Below, piece by piece: positions 52,925-62,101 of a stretch of DNA of 64,000 bases. The position numbers were made by a program, and so were the translations under genes. The notes under the pieces were generated by a model. The model had not been told where the DNA came from. It saw only the letters and a list, made by a program, of their open reading frames with translations, and searched no databases. This DNA is from Allomuricauda sp. (GTDB taxonomy: Bacteria > Bacteroidota > Bacteroidia > Flavobacteriales > Flavobacteriaceae), in NCBI GenBank assembly GCA_017795045.1, contig CP051244.1:2389988-2453987 (forward strand). Reading direction: 5' to 3'. How positions within the stretch are numbered: the first letter of the stretch is position 1; every line of letters starts with the position of its first letter.

Positions 52925-52995
52925 GACAGTCGATTCAATTTTCAAAAATAGGAAATCTATACTAATGTTGATATAAATACCTCTGAGCATCAATC

Positions 52996-53337
52996 CTATA
53001 GCAAGGTATTGATTTTTTCAGCCGGTCTACCAACAACGGCCTTTTTTCCATTGATTACAATAGGCCGCTCAATAAGTTTGGGATGTTCCACCATGGCGGC
53101 AATGATTTCATCATCGGAAAGTTCTTTCCCTTTATAATTTTCCTTCCAAATGGCTTCGTCCTTACGGATCAGTTCCATTGGGGACATGCCAAGAAACCCT
53201 AAAATTTCTTTTAACTCACTTTTAGACGGGATATCTTCCAAATACTTTACTATTTCAAACTCTTTTCCTGTGTTCTCCAAAAGTTCCAATCCTTCCCTGG
53301 ACTTTCTACATCTTGGGTTGTGGTATATTTTGATCAT
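52996..53337 (-). CDS. arsC: ArsC family arsenate reductase-like protein
   Basis: 113-residue thioredoxin-fold protein. The active-site motif NPRCRKSRE carries Cys10, and the C-terminal region has IERPIVINGKKAVVGRP with the conserved arginines of glutaredoxin-coupled ArsC (also called YffB/Spx-like). It either reduces arsenate or is a general ArsC-family reductase; no arsenic operon surrounds it, so the substrate is uncertain. Its start is 13 bp from a 7-bp tandem repeat. Confidence 0.88.
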   Translation of the reverse strand: MIKIYHNPRCRKSREGLELLENTGKEFEIVKYLEDIPSKSELKEILGFLGMSPMELIRKDEAIWKENYKGKELSDDEIIAAMVEHPKLIERPIVINGKKAVVGRPAEKINTLL

Positions 53338-53349
53338 ATTTCTATAATT

Positions 53350-53453
53350 GTCTGATGTCTGATGTCTGATGTCTGATGTCTGATGTCCGATGTCCGATGT
53401 CCGATGTCCGATGTCCGATGTCCGATGTCCGATGTCCGATGTCCGATGTCCGA
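53350..53453. repeat. 7-bp tandem repeat upstream of arsC
   Basis: Five copies of GTCTGAT (53350-53384), then nine of GTCCGAT (53385-53447), then GTCCGA. The T variant and C variant sit in separate blocks, consistent with a point change spread by slippage. The array fills most of the gap between prfB and arsC. It is too short-period for CRISPR and is read by no plausible gene. Confidence 0.97.
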
Positions 53454-53479
53454 ATGTATTTAAAAAAAGGCTTCAAAAA

Positions 53480-54575
53480 CTATTCCTCTTTTTGCCCCAT
53501 CATCATCAGATAGGCTTTCAAGAATGCGCTAATGTCCCCATCCATAACGGCATCCACGTTACCGGTTTCCTCTCCAGTACGCACGTCTTTTACCAGTTTA
53601 TAGGGGTGCATCACATAATTTCGGATTTGCGACCCCCATTCAATTTTCATTTTTGAGGATTCTATCTCGGCCCGGGCCTCTTGTTTCTTCCGAAGCTCTA
53701 TTTCATACAACTGCGATTTCAACATTTTTAATGCCGTGGCCCTGTTGTCGTGCTGCGAGCGCGAATCGGAACAGGAAATCTGTATCCCCGTGGGTTTGTG
53801 TACCAATTGGACCTTGGTCTCTACCTTGTTTACATTCTGTCCCCCTGCGCCGCTTGAACGAGCGGTTGTGATTTCAATATCAGAAGGGTTGATCTCAATT
53901 TCAATGGTATCGTCCACCAGTGGGTACACATATACCGAAGCAAACGAGGTGTGGCGTTTGGCATTACTGTCAAAAGGGGAAATACGGACCAATCTATGCA
54001 CTCCATTTTCACCTTTGAGCCAACCAAAGGCATATTCGCCATCAATCTCCAAAGTCACGGTCTTTATCCCGGCAACATCGCCTTCTTGATAATTGAGTTC
54101 CTTGACTTTGTAGCCGTTCTTTTCGGCCCACATGAGGTACATCCGCATAAGCATGGAAGCCCAATCACAACTTTCCGTACCTCCAGCACCAGCCGTAATC
54201 TGAAGCACAGCGGTAAGCTCGTCACCCTCATCGGAAAGCATGTTCTTGAACTCTAGGTTTTCTATGACCAACAATGCTTTATCGTATTGTAGTGTCACTT
54301 CTTCCTCAGAGACTTCCCCAGCTTGTTGGAATTCCATCAAGACCTCAAGGTCTCCCAATAAGGCTTGGGCAGCATTGTAATCCTCTACCCATTTCTTTTT
54401 GGATTTTAAAAATTGCATTTGTTTTTGGGCTTCTTGCGGATTGTCCCAAAAATCCGGAGCCAAGGTTTTCTCCTCCTCGTTCTCTATTTCAATAAGTTTG
54501 GCATCAATGTCAAAGATACCTCCTTAACGCACCAAGGCGCTCAATAAGATCTTTCTGCTGATCTGTAGTGGTCAT
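53480..54575 (-). CDS. prfB: Peptide chain release factor 2, with programmed +1 frameshift
   Basis: Class I release factor for UGA/UAA. Translation begins [21 protein letters not shown], meets UGA at codon 22 (54510-54512), and continues after a +1 shift as [14 protein letters not shown] and the rest, 365 residues in all. The catalytic GGQ is in [14 protein letters not shown], and the anticodon-like SPF is in [12 protein letters not shown]. The frame of the main part is open from 54511 to 53480. The first 21 codons precede the shift. Confidence 0.97.
54510..54524 (-). promoter_or_regulatory. prfB +1 frameshift site
   Basis: On the minus strand AGGAGG (54524-54519) is followed by TATCTTTGAC: an internal Shine-Dalgarno-like sequence three bases ahead of the CTT-TGA-C slip site, the same arrangement as in E. 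coli prfB. Confidence 0.95.
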
Positions 54576-54755
54576 ATACTTAACTTTCGCACAAAAATAA
54601 ACTTCTTTTGGAATATAACTGAATCAAACTTGATTGGTAGACCAACACTTGTTTTGCTACTACCAAACCCATCTCACACCCAATCTTTTAAAAAGACGTT
54701 TTCATATGTTTTTAAAAATGAAATACATATTTTTAAGTCCAATTTCCACACTATT

Positions 54756-57158
54756 ATGAAGAAAAGCATTACTCTGGCGATTATACTGTATTCGTTCTGT
54801 ACTGTACTACAAGCGCAGACCTTTAACAAGGCAAAGGATTTTCAAAAGTTCAGCGGATATTTCAACTTTTACTACGACGATGAATCCGACAAAATATACC
54901 TCCAAGTGGATGAGTTGGACAAGGAGTTCCTATATGTGTATGCCCTGAGCAGTGGGATAGGAAGCAACGATATTGGTCTGGATCGCGGACAACTCGGGAA
55001 CGAACAGGTGGTCTTTTTCAAAAAAGCTGGTAATAAATTGTTATTGATACAGCCCAATTTGGAATATAGGGCCATCACCCAGAACAATTTGGAACGAAAA
55101 TCCGTGGAGCAGGCTTTCGCCAAATCGGTATTGCACGGTTTCAAGATAGAGGAAGAGTCCCGTGGAAGTTATTTGATTGATTTTACTGATTTCTTGATGC
55201 GGGATGCCCACGGGGTGGCCAATAGGCTGAAAAGCACCAAACAGGGGTCGTACAGTTTGGACAAATCCAAAAGCGCGTTGGATTTTGAACGCACCAAGGC
55301 TTTTCCAAAAAATGTGGAGTTTGATGCCATACTTACCTTTGAAGGAACCCCTACTGGAAGCTGGATACAATCCGTGACCCCCAACCCAAGTTTGGTCACT
55401 GTAGCACAACACCACTCACTGATTGAATTGCCAGATGATAAGTACCAAAAAAGGGAGTTCGACCCACGTAGCGGTTCATACCCATTTTCATATTATGATT
55501 ATGCCACCCCGGTCCAAGAGTCCATTTTAAAGCGATTTGTGACCCGTCACCGATTGGAAAAGAAAAACCCAAGTGCCCCCGTGAGCGAAGCTGTGGAGCC
55601 CATTGTGTATTATTTGGACAATGGTACCCCGGAACCCGTTCGTTCTGCTCTTTTGGAAGGTGGAAGGTGGTGGAACCAGGCCTTTGAAGCGATAGGCTAC
55701 AAAGACGCATTTCAGCTAAAAGTATTGCCCGATGATGCCGGTCCTTTGGATGTTCGCTATAACGTAATCCAATGGGTGCACCGTTCCACAAGGGGTTGGA
55801 GTTATGGCAGCAGTGTTACCGATCCACGTACAGGAGAGATCATAAAAGGACATGTGAGCTTGGGAAGTCTGCGTATTCGTCAGGATTTTTTAATCGCCCA
55901 AGCTTTAATGAACCAACCATTTGCCGAACGGGATGATAATTACCAACCCATGCTGAATATGGCCTTGGCCCGAATCCGTCAGCTTTCTGCCCACGAAATA
56001 GGCCATACCCTTGGATTTGCCCATAATTTTGCGGCAAGTACCAATGACAGGGCATCGGTGATGGATTATCCGCATCCCCAGTTTGAATTGGATGGAAACA
56101 GCATAGATTTCTCCAATGCCTATGACACGGGGATAGGGGAGTGGGACAAAGTGACCGTGGCCTATTCCTATTCCGATTTTCCAAAGGGCACTGATGAAAA
56201 GACAGCCTTGAATGCCATCCTAAAAAAGGCCCAAGATGATGGTTTGCGGTATATTTCCGATCAGGATGCGAGACCCACAGGAGGTGCCCATGCCTTGGCC
56301 CATTTGTGGGACAACGGTAAAAGTGCGAGCCAAGAGTTGGAAAACGTTTTGCAGGTTAGGAAAACGGCCATCAATAATTTTTCCATGGACAACATCCGTA
56401 CCGGCGAACCCAATTCGGTTTTGGAAGATGTATTTGCACCTTTGTATTTCTTTCACCGTTATCAGGCAGAAGCGGTTGCCAAGCTTGTAGGCGGACTGGA
56501 TTACAATTATGCCACCAAAGGTGACGGACAACGTACGGTACATATGATAAACGAAGCGGTACAGGAACAAGCCTTGGAATCCATATTGGAAACCTTGGAT
56601 GCCAAAGTAATTGCCATTCCACAGGATAAATTGGAGCTTTTTCCACCTAGGGCCATTGGATATTCAAGAACCCGTGAATCGTTCAATGGTAGGACAGGGG
56701 TGAGCTTTGATGCCCTTTCCGCTGCCGAAACCGTGGCCGATATGACCTTGGTACTTTTATTGCACCCAGAACGTGCCTCTAGATTGATTCAGCAAAAGAG
56801 CTTGGACAAAAACCAATTGGGACTTTCGGAAGTTTTGGAGGAAACGATAAAAAACACCATCGGAGCCTCTAACCGTGATGCCTATCTGGATGAAGTACAG
56901 CAGACGATTAATTTTCGGGTGTTGTACCATATCATGAACTTGGCCGCCCATGATGCCGTGCACCCTCAGGTAAATGCCGTAGCCCATGAATCCCTTAAAA
57001 ACCTCAAGGCTTCCTTGCTTGGAGGTGAAAAAACAGCCATTGCCGTGGAAATGGTGCGGCGTATCGATGCGTTTTTGGACAAACCCGAAAATTTTAAATT
57101 GATACCGACCCCAAAGATTCCGGATGGATCTCCCATTGGAATGGATTGTATGAATTAG
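54756..57158 (+). CDS. Secreted zinc-dependent metalloprotease
   Basis: 800 residues from MKKSITLAIILYSFC, a signal peptide ending LQAQ; longer upstream frame to 54630 precedes the signal and is unlikely. The zinc motif is SAHEIGHTLGFAHN (HExxHxxGxxH), followed by a Met-turn-like SVMDYP, which places it among metzincin-like peptidases. The long N- and C-terminal regions resemble the DUF5117/DUF5118-containing zinc metalloproteases of Bacteroidota. Probably periplasmic or secreted. Substrate unknown. Confidence 0.92.
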   Translation: MKKSITLAIILYSFCTVLQAQTFNKAKDFQKFSGYFNFYYDDESDKIYLQVDELDKEFLYVYALSSGIGSNDIGLDRGQLGNEQVVFFKKAGNKLLLIQPNLEYRAITQNNLERKSVEQAFAKSVLHGFKIEEESRGSYLIDFTDFLMRDAHGVANRLKSTKQGSYSLDKSKSALDFERTKAFPKNVEFDAILTFEGTPTGSWIQSVTPNPSLVTVAQHHSLIELPDDKYQKREFDPRSGSYPFSYYDYATPVQESILKRFVTRHRLEKKNPSAPVSEAVEPIVYYLDNGTPEPVRSALLEGGRWWNQAFEAIGYKDAFQLKVLPDDAGPLDVRYNVIQWVHRSTRGWSYGSSVTDPRTGEIIKGHVSLGSLRIRQDFLIAQALMNQPFAERDDNYQPMLNMALARIRQLSAHEIGHTLGFAHNFAASTNDRASVMDYPHPQFELDGNSIDFSNAYDTGIGEWDKVTVAYSYSDFPKGTDEKTALNAILKKAQDDGLRYISDQDARPTGGAHALAHLWDNGKSASQELENVLQVRKTAINNFSMDNIRTGEPNSVLEDVFAPLYFFHRYQAEAVAKLVGGLDYNYATKGDGQRTVHMINEAVQEQALESILETLDAKVIAIPQDKLELFPPRAIGYSRTRESFNGRTGVSFDALSAAETVADMTLVLLLHPERASRLIQQKSLDKNQLGLSEVLEETIKNTIGASNRDAYLDEVQQTINFRVLYHIMNLAAHDAVHPQVNAVAHESLKNLKASLLGGEKTAIAVEMVRRIDAFLDKPENFKLIPTPKIPDGSPIGMDCMN

Positions 57159-57309
57159 TTAAGATAAATACAAGTTCAAGTACATAGAAAACACGGTATA
57201 TATAATGTTGAAGAGGGCAGGTTTTAGGTAATAATAAATGATGAAAGGGGAATTAAAGTGAATATCCTACGGCTTGATGTTGAGCCTTGATATTGAATTT
57301 TGAACTTTT

Positions 57310-58335
57310 ATGGAAATCAATCTGATCAGTGATACGGTTACCCGGCCTACAGCGGGAATGTTGGCGACCATGTTGGCCGCCAAAGTAGGGGACGATGTAT
57401 TTAAAAACGACCCCACAGTAAATGCTTTGGAGGAAAAAGTGGCCAAATACTTTGGGATGGAAGCGGCTTTGTTCTTCCCTAGCGGCACTATGGCCAACCA
57501 AACGGCCATAAAACTCCATACCCAGCCCGGTGAGCAATTGATCTGTGATAAATATGCCCATGTCTTTAATTATGAAGGAGGAGGAGTCAGCTTTAACAGT
57601 GGGGTAAGTTGTAGATTAGTGGATGGGCATCGAGGGATGATGACAGCAGAACAGGTGGAAGCCTCCATAAATCCTCCAGATTTCTACCACAGTCCCTTGA
57701 CTTCTTTGGTTTGTATAGAGAATACCACCAACAAGGGAGGGGGAGCCTGTTGGGATTTTGCAGAACTCCAAAAAATCAGGAAGGTTTGTGATCAACACCA
57801 CCTCAAATACCATTTGGATGGGGCCAGATTATGGAATGCGTTAGTGGCCAAGAAAGAGGACCCCAAGAGCTACGGAGCCCATTTTGATACTATAAGTGTG
57901 TGCTTGAGCAAGGGCATGGGTTGTCCTGTAGGTTCTGTACTCGTAGGGGATTCCGAGACTATTGTAAAGGCGCTTCGTGTTCGTAAAGTTCTGGGTGGAG
58001 GGATGCGTCAGGCCGGTTTTCTAGCCGCAGCAGGAATCTATGCTATGGACAACCATATTGACCGATTGGCGGATGATCACAAAAAAGCAGCCGAAATCGG
58101 GGAAGTGCTTTCCAAACTTAGCTTCATTAAAAAAGTGGAGCCCATAGAAACCAACATCATCATCTTTGAGTTGGATGAATCCCAAATATCATCCCCAAAT
58201 TTTTTGAAAAAACTGGAAGAAAACCAGATATCCATCATTGGAATGGGGCAGGGAAAGCTGCGTATTGTCACCCATTTGGACTATACGGACGCCATGCACG
58301 ACCACTTCCTCACTATTTTGAAAAAAATAGGATAG
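57310..58335 (+). CDS. Low-specificity L-threonine aldolase
   Basis: Fold-type I PLP enzyme that cleaves threonine to glycine and acetaldehyde. 341 residues; N-terminal LISDTVTRPTAGML, aromatic stacking region ALFFPSGTMANQTAIK, PLP-aspartate in HLDGARLWNAL, and PLP lysine in SVCLSKGMGCPVGS near residue 200. Family assignment is firm; L-allo versus L-threonine preference is not readable. It ends 1 bp from the convergent ybaB gene. Confidence 0.94.
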   Translation: MEINLISDTVTRPTAGMLATMLAAKVGDDVFKNDPTVNALEEKVAKYFGMEAALFFPSGTMANQTAIKLHTQPGEQLICDKYAHVFNYEGGGVSFNSGVSCRLVDGHRGMMTAEQVEASINPPDFYHSPLTSLVCIENTTNKGGGACWDFAELQKIRKVCDQHHLKYHLDGARLWNALVAKKEDPKSYGAHFDTISVCLSKGMGCPVGSVLVGDSETIVKALRVRKVLGGGMRQAGFLAAAGIYAMDNHIDRLADDHKKAAEIGEVLSKLSFIKKVEPIETNIIIFELDESQISSPNFLKKLEENQISIIGMGQGKLRIVTHLDYTDAMHDHFLTILKKIG

Positions 58336-58336
58336 C

Positions 58337-58663
58337 TTATTTCATAAAGGAATCCATTCCCGGGATATTGGGCATCCCTTCTTTGGCCACGGCAGCCAAT
58401 TCCGTTTCATTGACCTCGGTAGCCTTGGTGATGGCCTTGTTAAGGGTCAATACCAAATAATCTTCCAGTTGCTCCTTGTCTTCCAACAAAGACTCGTCAA
58501 CACTAATGGATTTAATTTCCCTATTGGCGGTAAGGGTCACTTTCAACAGGCCATCGGCGGATGCTTCATCAATCAGAACGGTATTCAAACGCTCTTTGGT
58601 GGCGGCAACCTTTTTCTGGGTCTCCTTCAATTTTCCCATCATTCCCATTAAATCTCCAAACAT
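58337..58663 (-). CDS. YbaB/EbfC family nucleoid-associated protein
   Basis: 108 residues of the YbaB/EbfC DNA-binding family: N-terminal [19 protein letters not shown], central sheet ([25 protein letters not shown]) and C-terminal helix rich in charged and Met residues ([11 protein letters not shown]). It binds DNA as a dimer and helps organise the nucleoid. A -7-like TACTTTTG on the minus strand (58700-58693) lies 30 nt before the start. Confidence 0.92.
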   Translation of the reverse strand: MFGDLMGMMGKLKETQKKVAATKERLNTVLIDEASADGLLKVTLTANREIKSISVDESLLEDKEQLEDYLVLTLNKAITKATEVNETELAAVAKEGMPNIPGMDSFMK

Positions 58664-58724
58664 AGTCGCAATTTTTTAGTTGTAATTGACTTCAAAAGTA
58701 ATACATTGGAAGAAATCTAAATCC

Positions 58725-60863
58725 ATGGGACATTCCAAAACACTCACTTATAGTATCATTTTAAGCCTTATTTTTGCAGGCTCTTGCCAAAATACTAAAC
58801 AAGAATCCATGAGTATACAACCCCCGGTGGCCCAAAAGAAACCTACAAAACTGGAGAAACACGGTGATGTGCGGACCGATGATTATTACTGGATGAACAA
58901 TAGGGAAGATCAGGACGTGATTGATTACCTGAATGCCGAAAATGAGTATTATCAAAAAATAACGGCCCATACGAAGGAGTTCCAAGAGACGCTTTTTCAG
59001 GAAATCAAATCCCGAATCAAGGAGGACGACTCCTCCGTACCTTACAAATTGAATGGCTACTGGTATATTACCCGCTACGAGGAAGGAAAGGAATACCCCA
59101 TTTTCTCGCGTAAAAAGGAAAGTTTGGAGGCCGAAGAGGAACTCATGTTCGATGGCAACCAGATGGCCGAAGGTTACGAATACTTCAACCTAAAAGGGGT
59201 TACCATAAGCCCGGACAATACCTTGGTCGCCTTTGCCACGGATACGGTATCCAGAAGGCAATACAACATCCAGATAAAAAATTTGCAAACGGGTGAAATA
59301 TTTCCGGATATTATAGAAAACACTACCGGGAGCTCGGTTTGGGCGAATGACGGCAAAACCTTGTTTTATACCAAAAAGGACCCTGTAACGCTTCGTTCGG
59401 ACAAAATCTTCAAGCATGTATTGGGTACTTCTTCTACGGATGATGTATTGGTGTTCCATGAAGAGGATGACACCTACAATACCTTTGTTTATAAGACCAA
59501 GTCCAGAAAATTTATCGTAATCGGTTCGGTGAGTACGCTCACTTCGGAATATCAAATTTTAGATGCCGATGACCCCAATGGGGATTTCAAGATATTTTCG
59601 CCCCGTGATTTGGGCGTGGAATACTCCATTTCGCACTACGAAGGCAATTTTTATGTCCTTACCAATATGGACAAGGCCACCAATTTTAAACTGATGAAAG
59701 TCAGTGAAGGCCAGACTTCATCGGAACATTGGGAAGAATTTATCCCACATCGTGAGGATGTACTGTTGGAAGATGCCGAAATTTTCAGGGACTATTATGT
59801 GCTTTCCGAGCGTGTGAATGGACTCAACCAGCTCAAAATCTCCCGTTGGGACGGTACAGACAGCTATTACCTGCCTTTTGATAGTGAAACCTATGTGGCC
59901 GGACCTTCGGTCAACTTGGATTTTGATACCAACGAACTCAGATATTACTATAATGAGATGGGGGCGCCTTATGCCGTCATCGATTTCAACATGCAGACCA
60001 AGACCAAAAAAGTTTTGAAGGAACAAGAAGTCCTTGGCGGTAAGTTCGATAAGGCCAATTACACCACGGAACGCTTATGGGCTACAGCATCGGATGGCAA
60101 AAAAGTGCCCATTTCCTTAGTGTACCGAAAAGACACCCCTTTGGATGGGACCAGTCCGTTGTTGCAATATGCCTACGGTTCTTACGGGAGTACCATAGAC
60201 CCTTATTTTTCATCTGTTCGATTGAGCTTGTTGGATAGGGGCTTCATTTTTGCCATTGCTCATGTAAGGGGAGGAGAGTATTTGGGAAGACCTTGGTACG
60301 ATGATGGGAAAATGCTTCAAAAAAAGAACACCTTCACCGATTTTATAGCTTGTTCCAAGTTTCTGATTGAGCAAAAATATACCAGTCCGGAACATTTGTA
60401 TGCCAGCGGAGGTTCCGCAGGAGGTCTTTTGATGGGCGCTATCGTAAATATGGCCCCGGAACTCTATAATGGAGTCATTGCGTCGGTACCTTTTGTGGAT
60501 GTGGTCACTACCATGTTGGACGATAGCATTCCGTTGACCACAGGAGAATATGACGAATGGGGCAATCCCAATGAAAAGGAATACTACGATTACATCAAAT
60601 CCTATTCACCCTACGACAATGTAGAGGCCAAGGATTACCCCAATCTTTACGTTACCACAGGACTGCATGATTCTCAAGTGCAGTATTGGGAACCTGCTAA
60701 ATGGGTAGCAAAGCTAAGGGACTATAAAACAGATGATAACCTATTGTTTTTGGACACCAATATGGATGCCGGGCATGGTGGGGCATCCGGTAGATTCGAG
60801 GCTTTACGGGAAACGGTGAAGGATTACGTATTTATTTTAGATCTTGAAGGAAAAGCCTTTTAA
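58725..60863 (+). CDS. S9 family serine peptidase (oligopeptidase B-like), lipoprotein
   Basis: 712 residues from MGHSKTLTYSIILSLIFAG, with a lipobox (FAGSC). An N-terminal seven-bladed propeller region is followed by the hydrolase domain: nucleophile Ser in SGGSAGGLLMG, oxyanion tyrosine in YAYGSYG, the Asp/His pair in GLHDSQVQYWEP and DAGHGG. It resembles oligopeptidase B/prolyl oligopeptidase. The lipoprotein signal places it at the periplasmic face or surface. Confidence 0.94.
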   Translation: MGHSKTLTYSIILSLIFAGSCQNTKQESMSIQPPVAQKKPTKLEKHGDVRTDDYYWMNNREDQDVIDYLNAENEYYQKITAHTKEFQETLFQEIKSRIKEDDSSVPYKLNGYWYITRYEEGKEYPIFSRKKESLEAEEELMFDGNQMAEGYEYFNLKGVTISPDNTLVAFATDTVSRRQYNIQIKNLQTGEIFPDIIENTTGSSVWANDGKTLFYTKKDPVTLRSDKIFKHVLGTSSTDDVLVFHEEDDTYNTFVYKTKSRKFIVIGSVSTLTSEYQILDADDPNGDFKIFSPRDLGVEYSISHYEGNFYVLTNMDKATNFKLMKVSEGQTSSEHWEEFIPHREDVLLEDAEIFRDYYVLSERVNGLNQLKISRWDGTDSYYLPFDSETYVAGPSVNLDFDTNELRYYYNEMGAPYAVIDFNMQTKTKKVLKEQEVLGGKFDKANYTTERLWATASDGKKVPISLVYRKDTPLDGTSPLLQYAYGSYGSTIDPYFSSVRLSLLDRGFIFAIAHVRGGEYLGRPWYDDGKMLQKKNTFTDFIACSKFLIEQKYTSPEHLYASGGSAGGLLMGAIVNMAPELYNGVIASVPFVDVVTTMLDDSIPLTTGEYDEWGNPNEKEYYDYIKSYSPYDNVEAKDYPNLYVTTGLHDSQVQYWEPAKWVAKLRDYKTDDNLLFLDTNMDAGHGGASGRFEALRETVKDYVFILDLEGKAF

Positions 60864-60875
60864 AAATAAAAATGT

Positions 60876-60883
60876 TACTTTTG
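60876..60883 (+). promoter_or_regulatory. -7 box upstream of the cysteine-synthase-like gene
   Basis: TACTTTTG fits TAnnTTTG; the start codon lies 52 nt further on. No convincing -33 box. Confidence 0.45.
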
Positions 60884-60935
60884 TGCCGGACTTTTGGCGA
60901 AATATGGCTAATTTGTCCCTTACCTAATACCAGTT

Positions 60936-61976
60936 ATGAAGAAACAGATAAATGCGCACAGCAGTATCCTTGACCTAATTGGAAATACCCCCTTAGTTAA
61001 GCTTAACACCATTGCAGCTCCCCTAACCGGAAACTTTTATGCCAAGTTGGAGTCCTTCAATCCAGGACATTCCTCCAAGGACCGTATAGCCGTCCATATC
61101 ATTGAGGAGGCTGAACGCAAGGGAATCCTTAAGCCAGGAAGTACTATTATTGAGACCACATCGGGAAATACGGGCTTTAGCCTTGCCATGGTCAGTATAG
61201 TAAAAGGGTACGATTGTATTTTGGCCGTGAGTTCAAAATCATCGCCTGATAAGATAGATATGTTGCGTTCCATGGGTGCCAAGGTATATGTATGCCCTGC
61301 CCACGTAAGCGCAGACGATCCACGTTCGTATTACGAAGTGGCCAAACGTCTTCACCAAGAAACCGAGAACTCCATTTATATCAACCAGTATTTCAACGAA
61401 CTCAACATTGAGGCCCATTATCAGACCACTGGTCCTGAGATTTGGGAGCAGACCAACGGGAACATCACCCATTTGGTGGCCTGCAGCGGTACTGGGGGAA
61501 CCATTTCCGGGATTGCACGGTATTTAAAGGAGCAGAACCCCAATGTGAGGGTTTTGGGTGTGGATGCCTATGGTTCCGTACTGAAAAAATACCACGAGAC
61601 CGGGGAGTTCGATCATAATGAGGTATATCCCTACCGTATTGAAGGTTTGGGAAAAAACCTTATTCCAACAGCCACGGATTTTAATAGTATAGACCGTTAC
61701 GTAAAGGTCACCGATGGTGAAAGTGCCCATATGGCCCGAAAAATAGCCCATACCGAAGGGATGTTCGTAGGCTATACCAGTGGGGCCGCCATGCAGGCAC
61801 TGTTCCAGTTGAACACCGAAGGTGAATTTACCGAGGACAGCAATGTGGTGGTTATCTTCCCAGACCACGGCTCACGTTATATGAGCAAGGTGTACAGCAA
61901 TGAATGGATGGAAAACCAAGGCTTTTTTGATATCCAAAATGCCGAGGTACCAGAAAAAATAGAATATATAAAGTAG
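60936..61976 (+). CDS. Cysteine-synthase-like PLP enzyme, candidate cysteate synthase
   Basis: 346-residue fold-type II PLP enzyme of the cysteine synthase/cystathionine beta-synthase family. [11 protein letters not shown] opens the fold, PLP lysine is in HSSKDRIA, the substrate loop is [12 protein letters not shown] and the phosphate site is [12 protein letters not shown]. Instead of the NPTGSVKDR loop common in O-acetylserine sulfhydrylases it has [10 protein letters not shown], suggesting a different substrate. It sits 125 bp before an SPT-like acyltransferase; in Bacteroidota this pairing suggests cysteate production for sulfonolipids. Family is certain, substrate inferred. Confidence 0.87.
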   Translation: MKKQINAHSSILDLIGNTPLVKLNTIAAPLTGNFYAKLESFNPGHSSKDRIAVHIIEEAERKGILKPGSTIIETTSGNTGFSLAMVSIVKGYDCILAVSSKSSPDKIDMLRSMGAKVYVCPAHVSADDPRSYYEVAKRLHQETENSIYINQYFNELNIEAHYQTTGPEIWEQTNGNITHLVACSGTGGTISGIARYLKEQNPNVRVLGVDAYGSVLKKYHETGEFDHNEVYPYRIEGLGKNLIPTATDFNSIDRYVKVTDGESAHMARKIAHTEGMFVGYTSGAAMQALFQLNTEGEFTEDSNVVVIFPDHGSRYMSKVYSNEWMENQGFFDIQNAEVPEKIEYIK

Positions 61977-62004
61977 TAAGATGTACTGCACAATCTAAAT
62001 AAAG

Positions 62005-62032
62005 ACGGCAATGATCTCATTGTCGTTTTTTT
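62005..62032 (+). terminator. Terminator after the cysteine-synthase-like gene
   Basis: ACGGCAATG, 4-nt loop, CATTGTCGT (one G-T pair), then seven Ts. Confidence 0.8.
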
Positions 62033-62046
62033 GTATAAAAATTTCG

Positions 62047-62078
62047 TTGTGCGTACTTCGTAAAAATCTATACTTTTG
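62047..62078 (+). promoter_or_regulatory. Promoter of the SPT-like gene
   Basis: TTG (62047-62049), 21 nt, TACTTTTG (62071-62078), 23 nt before the start. With the preceding terminator it gives the acyltransferase its own transcript. Confidence 0.6.
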
Positions 62079-62101
62079 CAGTTCAATCAATTTTAAGGTA
62101 G

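Noticed and set aside
52996..53337. Arsenic resistance operon
   Set aside because: Only an ArsC-family gene is present; no arsR, arsB or acr3 nearby.
53350..53453. CRISPR array
   Set aside because: Unit is 7 bp with no spacers and no cas genes nearby.
53390..53656. Rightward reading frame coding repeats of MSDVRCP
   Set aside because: It translates the 7-bp repeat and then runs antisense through prfB; no gene-like start region or family.
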